From assembly GCF_000972845.2 (NCBI RefSeq), contig NC_040011.1, positions 29,566,806-29,630,805 on the forward strand: a stretch of DNA of 64,000 nt. The letters run 5' to 3'. Made by a program: the position numbers and the translations under genes. Origin of the DNA: Larimichthys crocea. Taxonomy: Eukaryota > Chordata > Actinopteri > Sciaenidae. Below are positions 1-13,154 of the stretch, in pieces. Numbering within the stretch: the stretch's first letter is position 1; the number at the start of each line of letters is the position of its first letter. Under the pieces are notes generated by a model. That model worked only from the letters and a program-made list of their open reading frames with translations, had not been told where the DNA came from and ran no database searches.

Positions 1-3000
1 AACAGTGACAAAGCTGTCTGACCACCATTATTTCAATGATAGAATCATTCTGCTGCTGCCTGGCACAGCTTACCACATCAAAATGTGTCGCCATTTGGAA
101 GGTTATATTGAAGATTATATATTTGCCTGTAATCAACCATCATAAATAGCAAAAGCCTATATGGCTTTGGCACGGGATGGCACAAAAGAAATATAAAAGA
201 ATATAACTCAAAGCGGTGACTAGTTGCCCTAACCCTAACACTTTTATGGGAAAGGGAACACTGAGGATTTTTACAAGTTTTATCACTTTGCTCCATACCT
301 ATGCCAAGCATTGCAAAATAGAACTTCTTGGCAGTCAGCCAAGCACTAGGGAGGGTGTATTTAAGGTATTTAAGGTAACAACATGTTGTCAGATAGCTGA
401 AATAAAACATGTGGGTGATCATTAGGTCACATGTACTTGAATATATAGCAAGATAAGACAACTTTCCCTCTGATGTCAATGAAAACAAATTAGGAAGTCT
501 ATATTTATTCTGGCTTTACACTGTCATAGTGTATCATTAATTATCTGGCAGAATATTTTAAATCTAAAAAATAATTGGTTAAAAGTCTCAAATACTGTTT
601 TATACCATTGGAAATTACATGGTTATACCAGTAGACCACAGATTCCTTCCCCATTCACTAAAGCTGCCATATTGTTCTGCAAGATAACGCGCAGCTGGGG
701 ACAAGAGGAACCTGAATCAGAGATAAAGAAACAACTGCTTCAGAGGGGTCTGCAACAAGGATCACTTGATCAACTGCCATTTGGCACTCTTGCCACACTC
801 CAAATATACATTCATTCTCATTTTAAACAAATAAAAAAAGAAGCTGACAGTGAGATCTCATCCATTGGCAGAGAAAATGTGAGGGTGTGTGAGAAAGCAT
901 TAATAAACAGACAGTTTGGAATGCAGAGTGATTTGCAAACTGCTCTCCCTAGCATGCTGGACTCTGTCCAAGGGCACACAACAGGCAATACACCAATTAA
1001 CGCAAGTCAATAAATAGACTAGCCCTGCATGATTGGGAATAGTGGAAAATGCTTGCAATGCTTTGAGGTAATATTACGCCCGCTCTCTAAAATAGCCATT
1101 CATCAGAACTAAATAACATAGGCCAGGGCCACTATATGAGTGATAATACCAGAGATAGGGATAGTGTTTATGCCAAAGATGACACCACCCACTTGCAGGC
1201 ATCGACAACCTGATCCTCCCTCTTTCCTTCTCTTTCTTTCTGTCTCATTGTCTCTGTCAGAGTGAGTTGACTGAAGCTAGTAACATGAATCTATCAAGAC
1301 CTCAAGCCTTACAATATCTGTAACATTATATGCATCAAATACAGCTGAAATGTGTGGTTATGGAGGGACAAACAAGGCAGTTTGTTAAGCCAAAGCTTTG
1401 ACCCAGCTTTACACATTTAATTAGATCAAAGACAACTCAGGTCAACTGACATTGCCAGTCATAGCATCTAAATCAGGTCTTCTGATCTCAGCCCCAGAGT
1501 ATTTGGACTAAACCAAAAGAATGTTTATTATCCCCTTTGGTCACAATGCAGATCATTTTACATATCCACCTCCTCTCTTCATTTTACTTAGTAAATACAG
1601 ACAAAAATAGCTGACAAACATTATCACATGATCTTGGTTCCCTCGCTTATTGACATTAACTAGAACTATTCAGCAAGGAACAGAGAATATTAGGTATTTT
1701 AACTCTGAAACAAAGCATATATTATTGTTGGCTAGATTCAGCTTTTACAAAAAGAAAAAGGAAACAGGCTCATGGAGGGACAGGGAAGACAAGATCCATG
1801 TTTTCAGAAAAATTCCCCAAGAGCAACGAAGAGAAAAGAAATTCTTTTTATTATTTTTTTCATCTTTCACTCAAAGGGACACATACTTTCTCCCTCTTTG
1901 TTTGCTTTCCTTCCCTATCCGTCTATCCATTTTCATACATTATTAACTTTCACTTTAAACTTATTTTTCTCTTCCCACATTTCACCCTTACTCTGAGGCT
2001 CTACATGATCGAGAGTGAACTATATGAGCTGTCCTTGTTCTCACAGCTTTGACATATTTCTGGCAACAAGCTGTAGGGAGGAGCTGGGGCTCGCAGTAAT
2101 AAAGGGGGAAGGAAGGAACTTAGAGAGAGGGCGACAGATGGAAAGAGGAGGAAATGGTAAAAAAGTGAGATAGAAAAGTAAGACAGGGAGAGGAATTGTT
2201 GTGAAACTGCAATGTGGAATGTTAGCTTATGAGGTAACAGTGAGAGGGGGAATAAAACAGCCAAGTAGAAGAAAATACAGAGCTATTACTGAAGACTCTT
2301 GAATGCAGCTTACAACACCATACAGTACATAGGGCATCCTGAATATTTACAGACTTGTCTTCAGTCTTTATCAGTTTTAGCTTACCATATGCCCTAACAC
2401 AGCATGAGCTATTTTAGATAGAGAGCACAGAGGAACAATTAACTTGATAAAGATCATATGATTGGATATGGATTGTGTTGTAAACAGATGCTAAATAAGT
2501 AAGCCTCTGTTCTTGGGATCATAAGACACGGAGGCAGTCTGTGGCTCAATGTGATCGGGCAACATGACAATCAACCGCTCCTCGCTTTTTTTGCTTTTCA
2601 TTCCTCTGACATGCCTGAAAGAGGCACTCCTCATTAGTGATGTCATCAAAAGAATAATAAAATACATTTTTTACATGAAGCATAGGGCAACAATGGAAGC
2701 AATAAGGGAAGGAAGGCAGATTAGCTTGTTTATCTATTATGTTTTTTATGGTCTGGTATAGAGAGAGAGGTAACGTGGGGACAGTCAACCAGACAAAAGC
2801 TTCTGTTGACTAGAGTGCAACCACAGAGCATTTCTGGATACGCCTCTCTTATGTCCCGTCACTGGCCAGCATACGCTTTGGGTTTGGTAATGCTTCTTTT
2901 GCTGTCTTTCCTTCCAACTCTTCAGGAGCAAATCATCCACAGCTGCCGACTACAAACGGTTAAAACAGCGTGAGCTCGGCAGGCTTTTGACAGGGTTGTT

Positions 3001-6000
3001 TCATAAGAAGGGGAAAGGGGTTCGAGCGGAACAGGTGGTGTCTGGGGGAGGAAGGAGGGGTGCAAAGAAGAGCCACTGGAAGCAGAAGAAGCCAAGTGTC
3101 AGGTTTCCACAAGGCAAGCCTTTCACAGCTGAATGGCGGTGGCATGACCTTCCAGGTTCAAAGAAGGCTTTGCAACAAACATTCCAACAGAGGTTTGGCA
3201 TGTGGCCACATAATAGCATGCTGTTCTTAGTTGACACTGAATAAATGGCCTTGGAGTGGAGTGATGGGTAATAAGAAATTTAGTTTTCTTTCCTTCACTT
3301 AACCAGTAACAGATGTGTTGTGTGGATCTCTTGCATTATGTTTCAGGACACTTACCTTGGATTGCTCAAGCAAGGCCAAGGGCTTCAGTCTGATGCTGTG
3401 GTTTTTGTATTCTTGACTTCTGTTGGCAGAAAAACATAATGATAATGTGATTAGATAAAATATAACTTAAATGACAAGAACAAAATGTATTTTCATGGGT
3501 GATGCAAAGAAAATCTGTCCTGGAATTATCATGCTCCTCTCTTACACAATAGCACACCATGTATCAGTCACCGATTGACAGATAATGTAAAATATACTTT
3601 ATAGACAAATTAGTGTTGCATTAAGAGGCGTGTCCCAACATGCCACACAAAGCCGCACATTGTGAGGATACAGTCAGGGTTTACTCATGATATTTTTGTA
3701 TACATGCTCAATGGACCGTCTATGACCAATTAGAGTTCTCAGTCTTTAATAATTAACCAACCAATGGTGGCAGTATTGACCCTGGCAAGTGCTGATGCAA
3801 AAGACTCCCATTAAATAAATAAATCCAGTTACTTGTTAGGTGTGGCAAATAAGAAGATAAGATGGACACACTAACACGCTATTTACCCAGAATTCAGTTC
3901 CAGAAATTTGAAATAAATTGAGAGTTAGGAGTTATGTTCACTTCCAGCTTAATTGTAAAACGATTTGTAAAAAAAGTTTTTTTTCTAATTTCTAAAATAT
4001 GCTTGTCAATTCCTGCTCTAGTTTCATTGCTCAAGTGATGACTGTGAGACTACTGTGTGTACTACCAAGGTGCAAAATATAAAACTACCTGCAGTATAAT
4101 AACAGATAAGCTGCCCATGATGAATGATGAATACAATTGCAACAGAATAACAGTAAAACATTGCTGTTGCAACCGTATTTGTCATTCATCATTCTGCATT
4201 CCAAGTCTTACTTTTGCTGGCTGTGACTAGCCCAAAATATTACAGGACTTACTAGGATTATTGCTTCAACCCACTGGCATATTGTGGAACAAAGCCTTCT
4301 CTTTGTCAGTCCTAGTACAAACAGAACCAGACTTGATGTGTGTACAGACAGGCATCTACCGGTGGGAACATGTCCCTCAGAAAAAATTCTTCTGAGACAG
4401 GCTGTCCAACCACGTCATTTACCTCCCACTCCCCAGTCCCCCATGTTCAATAAACTAAATTGCTCATTACTTTTTTTAAAGTCTATTAAATGACTGTGTT
4501 TGTGAGACTCCTAAACAGTGTGATTTTAAATACCTCTACTAAACGCCAAAATATAATAGAGAGAAAGTGGCTAAACTTAAATCCATCAACACTGGTGCAA
4601 AGCTTGTAAAATGCTTTAAAGTTGAATGCATTGTTGTTGAATACCTTTTTGAACAGGTTCTAAATAGATGCGACATTGGTGAGATAAATACCAGCCAGTG
4701 GGCGGTTGTCATATGTTTGTGTAGGGAGGCTTGAGGCACAGCAGCTGTGTACACTATACTCTGTATACTGTATACTCTTGTTACAGAAATGTATTAATCA
4801 GACTGTCGTGTCAGGATTCGTTCAGGTAAAGGGCTGTCTGTATGACAATGGTACATTTTTCAAAGTAGCAATCTTTAAAATAAAAGATATGTGAGCGCTC
4901 TGACTGTGGTGTGATTTTGTGTAGGAGTAGGATCTTTAAAAATGGCCATATCTGACAACACAAACTCAAAAGATAAGAAACAGATCACTCCATCTTCTGT
5001 TCCCAGAACCCTGGTGAGACCACACCCATGAACGCACACACAGGCATGCACAGTAAGGTGAAGTGTGGTCACCAGCAGTGCAGAAAGAAAATAAAAACAC
5101 ATGCCGTGTGGATGGGTAGATACCACGCCACAGTCCATGAGGAGGACCACGTCTGTTCGCTTCTGTGCTGTGCTTGCAAAGGGAGTAGCTCAGTGCACAG
5201 CCCCACCCAGGCCTCCAGTCACACACATTCCTTGATAGAGCCGTCAGGCCAGCTGGAAGGGAGCCCGGCCTCTCCCCGCAGTGACTAACTCCAAAGAAAT
5301 GTCCTCTTTCTTTCTGACTCCAGGTCCATTCTATAAGCCGCCCACCCTGCCTGAGTGCCCACTCCCCTGCAGTCAGTCCACCACACCCCCCAACCTCCAG
5401 GTTTTACTCAAATAAACAAGACCCCCACATTCAGTCAGACATGCACATTTAATGGCACCCTGAGACACACTCTCAAATGAATGCTGAGTAGAGGCACAGG
5501 ACTGGTTGAACAGATCCAGTTTTTGTCATAATTATCAAAGTTATTATCGGCCTCTTTTTTATTTGACTCCACTTTGCACCAGGTAGATACAACAAACAAC
5601 ACTCATTACCTCACTGCTATCAGTTTCAACCTCACCCAAGGTTTCTGTGAGGGCAAATACCTAGACAGTTTGACAGGCATAGTTTGTGCTTTAGTACACA
5701 GCAAACTGGAAACAGTTTAAAGTCTCTTTGGTGAACCTATCAGCTTGATTGCCAAATCCAATCAATTTGTTGAACAGAAAAGAGGAGCAGTGTGACAATG
5801 ATTAAAGCTTAATCGTAAGTGAATCAGGCACATCGGTGCTGTTGAGTAATAAGATTTGATTATGAACAAATAAAAAGGCCTTAGTGCAGAGAGGGAAAGA
5901 GGGAGAGGAGCAGTGACTAAATCAGTCATGTTGTCAAAACAGAATAGACTCCCTGTTCCCCTAGTTTGACAAAGCAAGCACAACAAATACAGAAAGAGAC

Positions 6001-9000
6001 ACAGCAGGCCCCAGCATAGGTTCATTCTTCCCTCAAAAGCGCAGATAAAACATGTATGTGTGACGCATATAAAAGGAATGCACGTCAAAATAAATGGTTC
6101 TTTTCTGCACTCCATAGTCCACATAGCCCTAAACCAAACCACAAGGCCTGCATAAGACCAAAGCCTGCCCACTGACGCCAACTTGGCCTGCTGTTGATTA
6201 AACCATTGTGACTTTGGCAGAAGTCATGCACAAAATGGAAAAAGTGAAGAAAACTCTGTACAAGATCACAAACAAGAGAGAGAACGTCTTGATTTTCATG
6301 CAAATTATATTTAAATCAAATGTTCACACAGGGACAATAAAATAAGTGGTCTAACTACCAGATAACCCATGGCTCCGGTCATTGCTTATTGTTGTCTATT
6401 ACACCCCTTGACATCCAAGTAGGGATTATCTCACTCTGAATTTCCTCTCCTGAGGTTTCTCTCATTTTTTACTCATGCGCTAAGGCTTTAAGGGGAGTTT
6501 TTCCTTTTTTTCTCAGGAACAAGCTGCATCATAAACTACTGCAGAAAAAATATATATATTATTATAAATATTGGTCTATGTGATAAAAAAAAAAAAGAAA
6601 GATACAAAAGAAAATTGACATTTTACAAAAAATGAAACAAAACATTTTGGGTGTGGTTGAAGTTCTGAAATGAGAAGTGATCCTGGGGTGGTTGCTATGA
6701 GCACTTTCAGTGCCAAGAACATTGCTTAATAAAAGAATGTAAAGTAGAATGAAAGGGAGAAGAACCGCAGTATAACTTAGATGAGAAAGCAAATGTTGGA
6801 CTGGTATAACTAGTCATACCAGACAGATCGAAAATGTATGTATGAAGTTTACACAGCGCTGTCACATAAACAAGAGATCACAAGAGGTTTACTGGAATCC
6901 ACAGCAACCTTACACAGGCCATGCTATGTAACTGTCAAACTTCAACTCAATTTAGTTTGGCATGGTTAGGGTAGTTTCAGTGTTTTACAGCTGCTGTTTG
7001 TACAAGAACAATTGCAAGTCCATTCATGGAGCCGAGACAAGAAGGTTAAGAGGCTGGGTATATGGCAACCATAGCAAAAGAATGTGTATAAGACATAGGA
7101 TTTCCTTTGCCGTAGATTTATTTATTCTTAGCATTTAGACCACACCAGAGTAGTGCAGAGCTGTTTAGAGCAAGAGAGAGGGTTGGATTGTGATGAGTGC
7201 CATCCTTGAGTATCTTGTGCCAGATAGAGAAATCCTAAACAAAGCTGAATGTATTTCTAAATTTACATTCCAGACCCTGCTGTCCTGACATTTTGGCTGC
7301 CTTGTTCCAAATAAGGTTTTTGTAACAGTTGCGTAACATTCCTTGCACAGGGCAACATAACAGAATATGTGGGGGTTTGCCTGACAGTTGGTTAGTAGTC
7401 GGCAGGTAAGCTGTGCAATACAGCAATATTTATAAAAGATTTATTGTTTTTGGATGGTTTGAGAGTGCAGATGTTTGGCAGAGCAGCAGTGGGCGTTATT
7501 GCGTTATCAGAAAAATGATTCACACCCTTTTTAAATCCCTTGCTTGTTCCACCTAGCTCAAAGCTACAATAAACAAGTCCTGCATGCATGTGTGCATGGG
7601 TGTGACTTACAGTGGTATTGTGTGTTTTTTTTGATAACCGTTTCATTATACTTTTTAAATTACTATTTCTCAACGACAAGGCAGGCACTGTTAATGATAG
7701 GTGCTTCCCTGAGCTTACTGAAGACATACAACATTCCAAACCAGCACTGGATGGATAAGAAGGGAGTGGCTGCTGGGTGGATTGCCTAGAAAGACTTTCT
7801 AAAATCGCACACTACAGTTAGATGTTTATTTGCAGAATAACATCAGAGAACTGAATCAGTTGCGTAGCGATAACTTTGCTAATATTTTATTTCACCAATC
7901 GCTAGGTTGGTGATTCTGCTGGTACTCCAGGACATCTGAGAGCTCAGAGTTTTAAGTGTAAAAAGAATGAACTATAGTTTGATTGCAATCACCCTCCCTT
8001 CTTTCAACTTACTTGCTACATCCACCTCCCTCGTTTTGCCTCTCCATGCTATACTGTCCCTCCTTCCAACCACCCACTCAACAAGCCCATGAGGAAATAG
8101 CAGAGGAAGTGTGCTAGAGACCAGTTTCTTTCCGTATTACAGCAGCATGGTTGAATAACACCACTCCTCTCATCTTCCAGTCAACAGGGCAAGACTATAT
8201 GGTTCTGGTACAGGGCTGTGATAAATATCTTAACATGGTCAAGCTAAGTCTCCAAACAGTCATGAGGCATGTCCTGTTCTTCAGAGTAGTAAAGATGCTG
8301 TTTGTCACAGCAAGTGCAACAAAATTAGTGCAAGTGGCACTACGGGCTGCCAATGTTGACTCTGATGATTGAGCAAGTTTTGGTCAAAAAAGTTTCTTCA
8401 AAATTTCGCAGTGTGGTTTTTGGAATTCCACATGCCTTACATTACTTCAGGTTATAACATAATGTAGCCTCTGTACTGTTACTTTGGTGGAAAGCAAAGT
8501 ATTTATACAAACTAAATCTGCCTGAGGCCAAGAGGAGGCCCTGGTAACGTTTTTAACCTTAGGCAGTCAGGAACCAGTTCTGAAAGTTTCAGCGCTTCAA
8601 ATATATGTTCTATATTTATTATGTTTGCGTAAGACTATATGCCTGCTTGAAGCAAAACTCTACACCTGTAGTGACAAATGTAATACAGAAAAAGAAAAAG
8701 TAAAACATTTTTTTCTTTTTATACTATGAATACTAAACATGTCCAAGCTTAAATGCCAACTTGATGCCAAGCTGAGAAATTCCAGACATTTACAGCTGTG
8801 AGACACTCAGCATGAGTTAAGTGCGCATTGTAGAAAAGGTTGTGCAGAGCGGAGCAAAAGGCAGCTCTCCTTGCAACTCTACTGAAATGAGTTTTGGGTG
8901 TGGCAGGAGGGAGCTGCAGAGGACATGCAACTATACACAGAGAAATTTGACTTTCAACGGAGCTTCAACAAAGGATTATGCCTGGTCTGAAATAATATCT

Positions 9001-10761
9001 GATCTGGATTCCTCAACTTTATCACAACACATTACATCAACGACAGAGCAGACTATGAGATATTTTGAGTTTGAGCCACACCTGAAAAGATGCCGTTCAT
9101 GATAAAAGTTAGGCAAGAAAATAAATATCTCTTAACTTTTACGGCAAAAATATATACTGTATTTCTCCAAATGTGCGAAGTCGAAGCTCACTCCTCTATG
9201 CCTCAGACCTGGTTTCAATTAGCTCGTCTTTCCAAACCACTACATTCCATTACTCCCCTCCTCGCCCCCACCCCGCCCATCCCCCCTCACTAACTCACTC
9301 CCTGACTTCTTTCCCCGTTTTCCACACTCCTTCTCTTCTGTCCCTCTCTCTCTACTCCCCTGCACACCCTGGCTGCAAGCCCAGGTTACGAGACTCAAGG
9401 TAAAAGAAAGAAAGAGAAATCTCTCTCTGCTCAAGAAAGTCATAATAACATGAAGTAACGTGCATCAGTACAAAGCAGCAGCAGTGGCAGTTTCCAGCTC
9501 TAGCTAGAAAAGTACGCCTTGTTTAAAAGTTGACGCATATCAAATGGAAAAAACAGCAGACATGTTCACCACGTTCCACAAAACAGACAGTATTAAAATG
9601 CCCATATAAGAGATTTTCATTGTTCCATATGACTGATAATCACACAGCACCAAACAATACACTTTTCATTACGCTCAAACTACCTACATACATTAATAAA
9701 GTACTTTAGGATGTGTTAGTCGGACCCACTGTGACAACCGTCAGCAGCATGGATGTTTTTTTGTTCTTTTTCTTTTCTCTTTTTTTGGGCGCTGTAAAGG
9801 GTGTGCCTTTGTGAGGAGACAGCAAAGCAAGAAGGGAGGGAGGAAAAAAAGGACGGGGTGGAGGAACATGAAGGAGAGGAATCCACACCCAAGCCTGTTG
9901 CTGCAAGCTCTCATAGGGAAGTACCTTTTACTTTTTAAACTCCCATGCCAAGGACATTGCCCAGATAAGAGAAACACCTGACTTATCACTATCAGTGCAA
10001 AGAGATTTTATCTTTCTGGTGGTGTATTCATTCAACTATGATCTAGTGTTTAGGATACTCCAAGGCAGTAAAAAAAAATGTTAGTGCATATGAAGGACAT
10101 CCACATTACGCAACAGTCAAATCACTACACAAATAGAGTGATATGGGATGTTACCTCTCATTTCTAGACATACTAAAATCATAAATCATATTTCTACAGC
10201 AGTGAGTGTACTTAAATGCATCTTGGATAACACCCTTAGTGCGCAGTGAAAGAAAAAGTGAAGTGCGCAACTGCACAGTCCAGTCCTCTGCATTAATGTG
10301 GCGAGTGTGGGTACACACCCACTTCTCACGCCCTGCACTACATTAAGTCTGTATCTAAAACTTATGATGATATTCACATAAAGTCATTGCCACTATGCCA
10401 CTTTTACAGAAAAAGAATATGTTTTCTATTCATACAACACTTCCCCATAGCAAAACTTTTCCTCAGGAAAGAACAAAGGATATCTCAGGATATAAACACA
10501 TTGCAAGCAGGACAAAGTCAATTACCACTGATAAAAATACTCATACAAGCGCCCATTGGAATATTACAGAAATATTGTAGACAGATAACTTTGATACTTT
10601 TGCAACTTAGTTGTTTAAACTTTGACACAGTTTTTATGATTGATTTGCTACTTTTCAGTACAGTTAAGTTTCAGTTCAATTCAGAAACTCATTTTATGAA
10701 TAAGATAATTAAAAAAAAGGCATTCACTTCAGCATGAGAAAAGACAAAAAGTGAATCTTAC
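1..10761. other. Non-coding stretch, possibly a large first intron
   Basis: I see no exon here that combines family-like protein sequence with good splice sites. Open frames are short and uninformative. The stretch is AT-rich, with purine-rich runs (about 2080-2200), a pyrimidine/C-rich run (about 9240-9370) and small homopolymers. If the candidate minus-strand first exon ending at 10762 is real, this is the start of its first intron, with coding exons to the left of the window. That is inference only. Confidence 0.4.
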
Positions 10762-11170
10762 CTGTGCGCAGTCTTTGCGCCCAAGAAGTCTCACACCAGC
10801 TTGAGCATCCTTGAAAACCTGCCCCCTCTCCTTCTCCTCAGCCCAAGAAAAGCACTTTTTCCAGTCACAACTTTGCAGTCTGTTAGAATTCTGTCACTGT
10901 TTTTCAACTTCTTGATCAACCAAGTTTCCAGGGCGTTTTCTCCCCCTGTCTCCCTCCCTCCTCCTCTTCTCTGAGTTGATTTAAACTTCTTTTTTTCTGT
11001 GTGGCTGCTCCTCTGGGCTGAGCAGAGTGGCTGGACACAGAATTGGGTAGGGCTCCTCGTTTGCAGCGGGAGGGGAGTGCTGGGGAGGGGACCGGGGCGA
11101 GGGAGTGGTTCTCAGCAGCTATGGAACCACCCACTGCTTCACACAGGGAACTCCAATGCAACATGAAAAC
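10762..11170 (-). promoter_or_regulatory. Candidate promoter and non-coding first exon, minus strand
   Basis: Read on the minus strand, a GC-rich segment (about 11040-11110 in plus coordinates, with several G/C-box-like runs) leads into a purine-rich, 5'UTR-like stretch. This ends at 10762 in a strong splice donor: exon end GCGCACAG followed by gtaaga. No good coding frame crosses the exon, so it would be untranslated. The transcription start is not visible and the right edge is a guess. In human the AHNAK gene, which has non-coding 5' exons, lies next to EEF1G in the same orientation, so an ahnak first exon is one possibility. This is synteny-based inference, not homology seen in the sequence. 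Confidence 0.35.
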
Positions 11171-12902
11171 TAAATCCTGCTTTAAAAAGCAGTCAGTACT
11201 TTCATCAAAAGTACTTAATACTGTCAAAGTGAGTCATATAATAAAATAAAAATACAAATAACATACTAATGAGATATTTTAGCATGTCTTTGAAGAAGTT
11301 CTGCTTCATTATAATTCACTCCAATAATAAGTGAAAAACTGGACGATAATATTTTGACTGTTGTAGAGATCCAAAAAATACATTTCTCTTAACATTTTGA
11401 CTCTTTAAAAATTGTTTGAATCAGTTTTTGTTTCACATTTTGAAATGAAATTCGTAAAGTAACACACCGCAAAATGGGTATCATATGATGGACAATGACA
11501 TAAACATGTCATTACAGCACTTAAATTACTGCACACAAATTGACACAAACTTATCATTAACAAAATGACTCATGAGTGAGTCCTTTACTTACATACAAAA
11601 GGCAAAGTGTGTATTTACAAGTCAAGTTTTTTGTTTTAACAATGCCCAGCCTGAAGTCTCACTGAAATGTACGCGCTGCATTCCTTATGTTAAATACCTT
11701 TATTTCTGTTTTAAGTTTTGATACATATCTTGAAATCATGCTTTGCTTGTGACATGGTTTTCTCAGTAATTGTCAGTAGGAACTGCATAATTTTGTAATA
11801 GGCAGTGTCACGTGAAAGTTAGTTTTTAGTGAAACTCCTTATTGTCATATGTACTGTTTACTGCCTACTGTTATTTAAGTATTTTAAGAATACTTTAAAG
11901 CTGTTTTGTACTGAATGAATACTGAATACTGAGTTCTCCTCTCTCACAGTACTGTTGCTACACAGGCACAGGCTTTGTCTTTACAAGCTCTTATGCAGGG
12001 TCAGCCAAATTAAACATGACTCTGCCTTACTCATAAGAAACATGTTTTTTCCCCACTCTGACTTTTGTTTTCAAAAACTAAAAACTTTGTGAATGATCAC
12101 TACGATTTATACAACGGCAAAGTTGAATTTCTCAACTCTTATTGTGAGCTGCTGAGACAGAGTCATATTGGGTGGTGCCTCAGACAAATTCAGCCTGGGA
12201 TTATGGATAATATTGGGCCACCAAATGAGACCTTACAGGTTTATAGATGAAAATGTTGAAAAAAGACGATGATGATGAGTTCCCAACCAATTTTGTTTTA
12301 CGTATCCCTCACAGCCCTGTCAGTAAACCACCTCATCGATAGCGCGATCTTCCAAATGTTATTTGAACTCCCTTTAAACTTGATGTTATATAACACACAA
12401 AATTTATATTTTTATTATAGTTTGTAAGTGAAAGTGAAAGTATCTTTGTTCAGGTTAGTTCGCATTTATAGGATAATATTTCCTATGAGTCAGTTAAACT
12501 GGAAACAGAGAAACATGAGAAACATGAGAGAGGGAGAGAGTTAGTATGTGTGACTTCACCTTATTAAAAGGTAGAACTGGTAGGCTTACTAACTACCACT
12601 TGGATTAGCAGAAGCTGAACATTTTATCCATAACTTCTTGTTATAGTAACATTTATATCTGACTAGTTGAACTGATTATGCGTTACTTTATGCTATCTTC
12701 AGAACCATTTATCCATTAAATTAACTGTTTAGACCCTAACTCTCTGTGTGCACGCTAACAAGTTTCCACCCATCTAAATTTCAATGCCTAATGTTTAGGC
12801 GTTACAGCTGACTCAGTATTGGCATATATCTTTTTGATTGTGATTGTTACACCATTTGGGTTGTATGTTTTGTTTCAGTTTTGCAACGTGAATGCACACA
12901 TG

Positions 12903-13154
12903 CAGTTGTGTGAAAAAGTGTTTGATTGCAGTTGTTGCTGCTAAGTGTGGCCCAACCAGTTATTAGATTTAGGGGGCAATCACTTTTTCACACAGGTCCA
13001 TGTAGGTTTGGACCCCTACCCCAGCATTTTGAGTTTACTTGTGTTATCTTTGTCTAATATTTAAATTTGTTTGATAATCTGAAACGTTTAAGTGTGACAA
13101 ACATGCAAAAAAAATAAGAAATCAGGAAGTGGCAAACACTATTTCACACAACTG
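12903..13154. mobile_element. Non-autonomous Tc1/mariner-like DNA transposon (MITE)
   Basis: The element of about 252 bp has inverted ends. The left begins CAGTTGTGTGAAAAAGTGTT. The right end, reverse-complemented, matches it with one mismatch over 22 bp. The interior (for example the stretch around 12950-13010 with a second TTTTTCACACA copy) resembles a high-copy interspersed repeat I know from teleost genomes. It is too short to encode a transposase and carries no frame for one, so it is an internally deleted copy. The right end abuts TA, fitting a TA target site. The left flank reads TG, which could be a mutated TA. Class assignment is from memory. Confidence 0.7.

Noticed and set aside
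672..1013. Plus-strand open frame of 113 codons
   Set aside because: No recognisable domain, no promoter or splice context, low-complexity hydrophilic composition; expected by chance in AT-rich DNA of this length.
5762..6181. Minus-strand open frame of 139 codons
   Set aside because: Cysteine- and leucine-rich translation without family resemblance, splice sites or start context; treated as chance.
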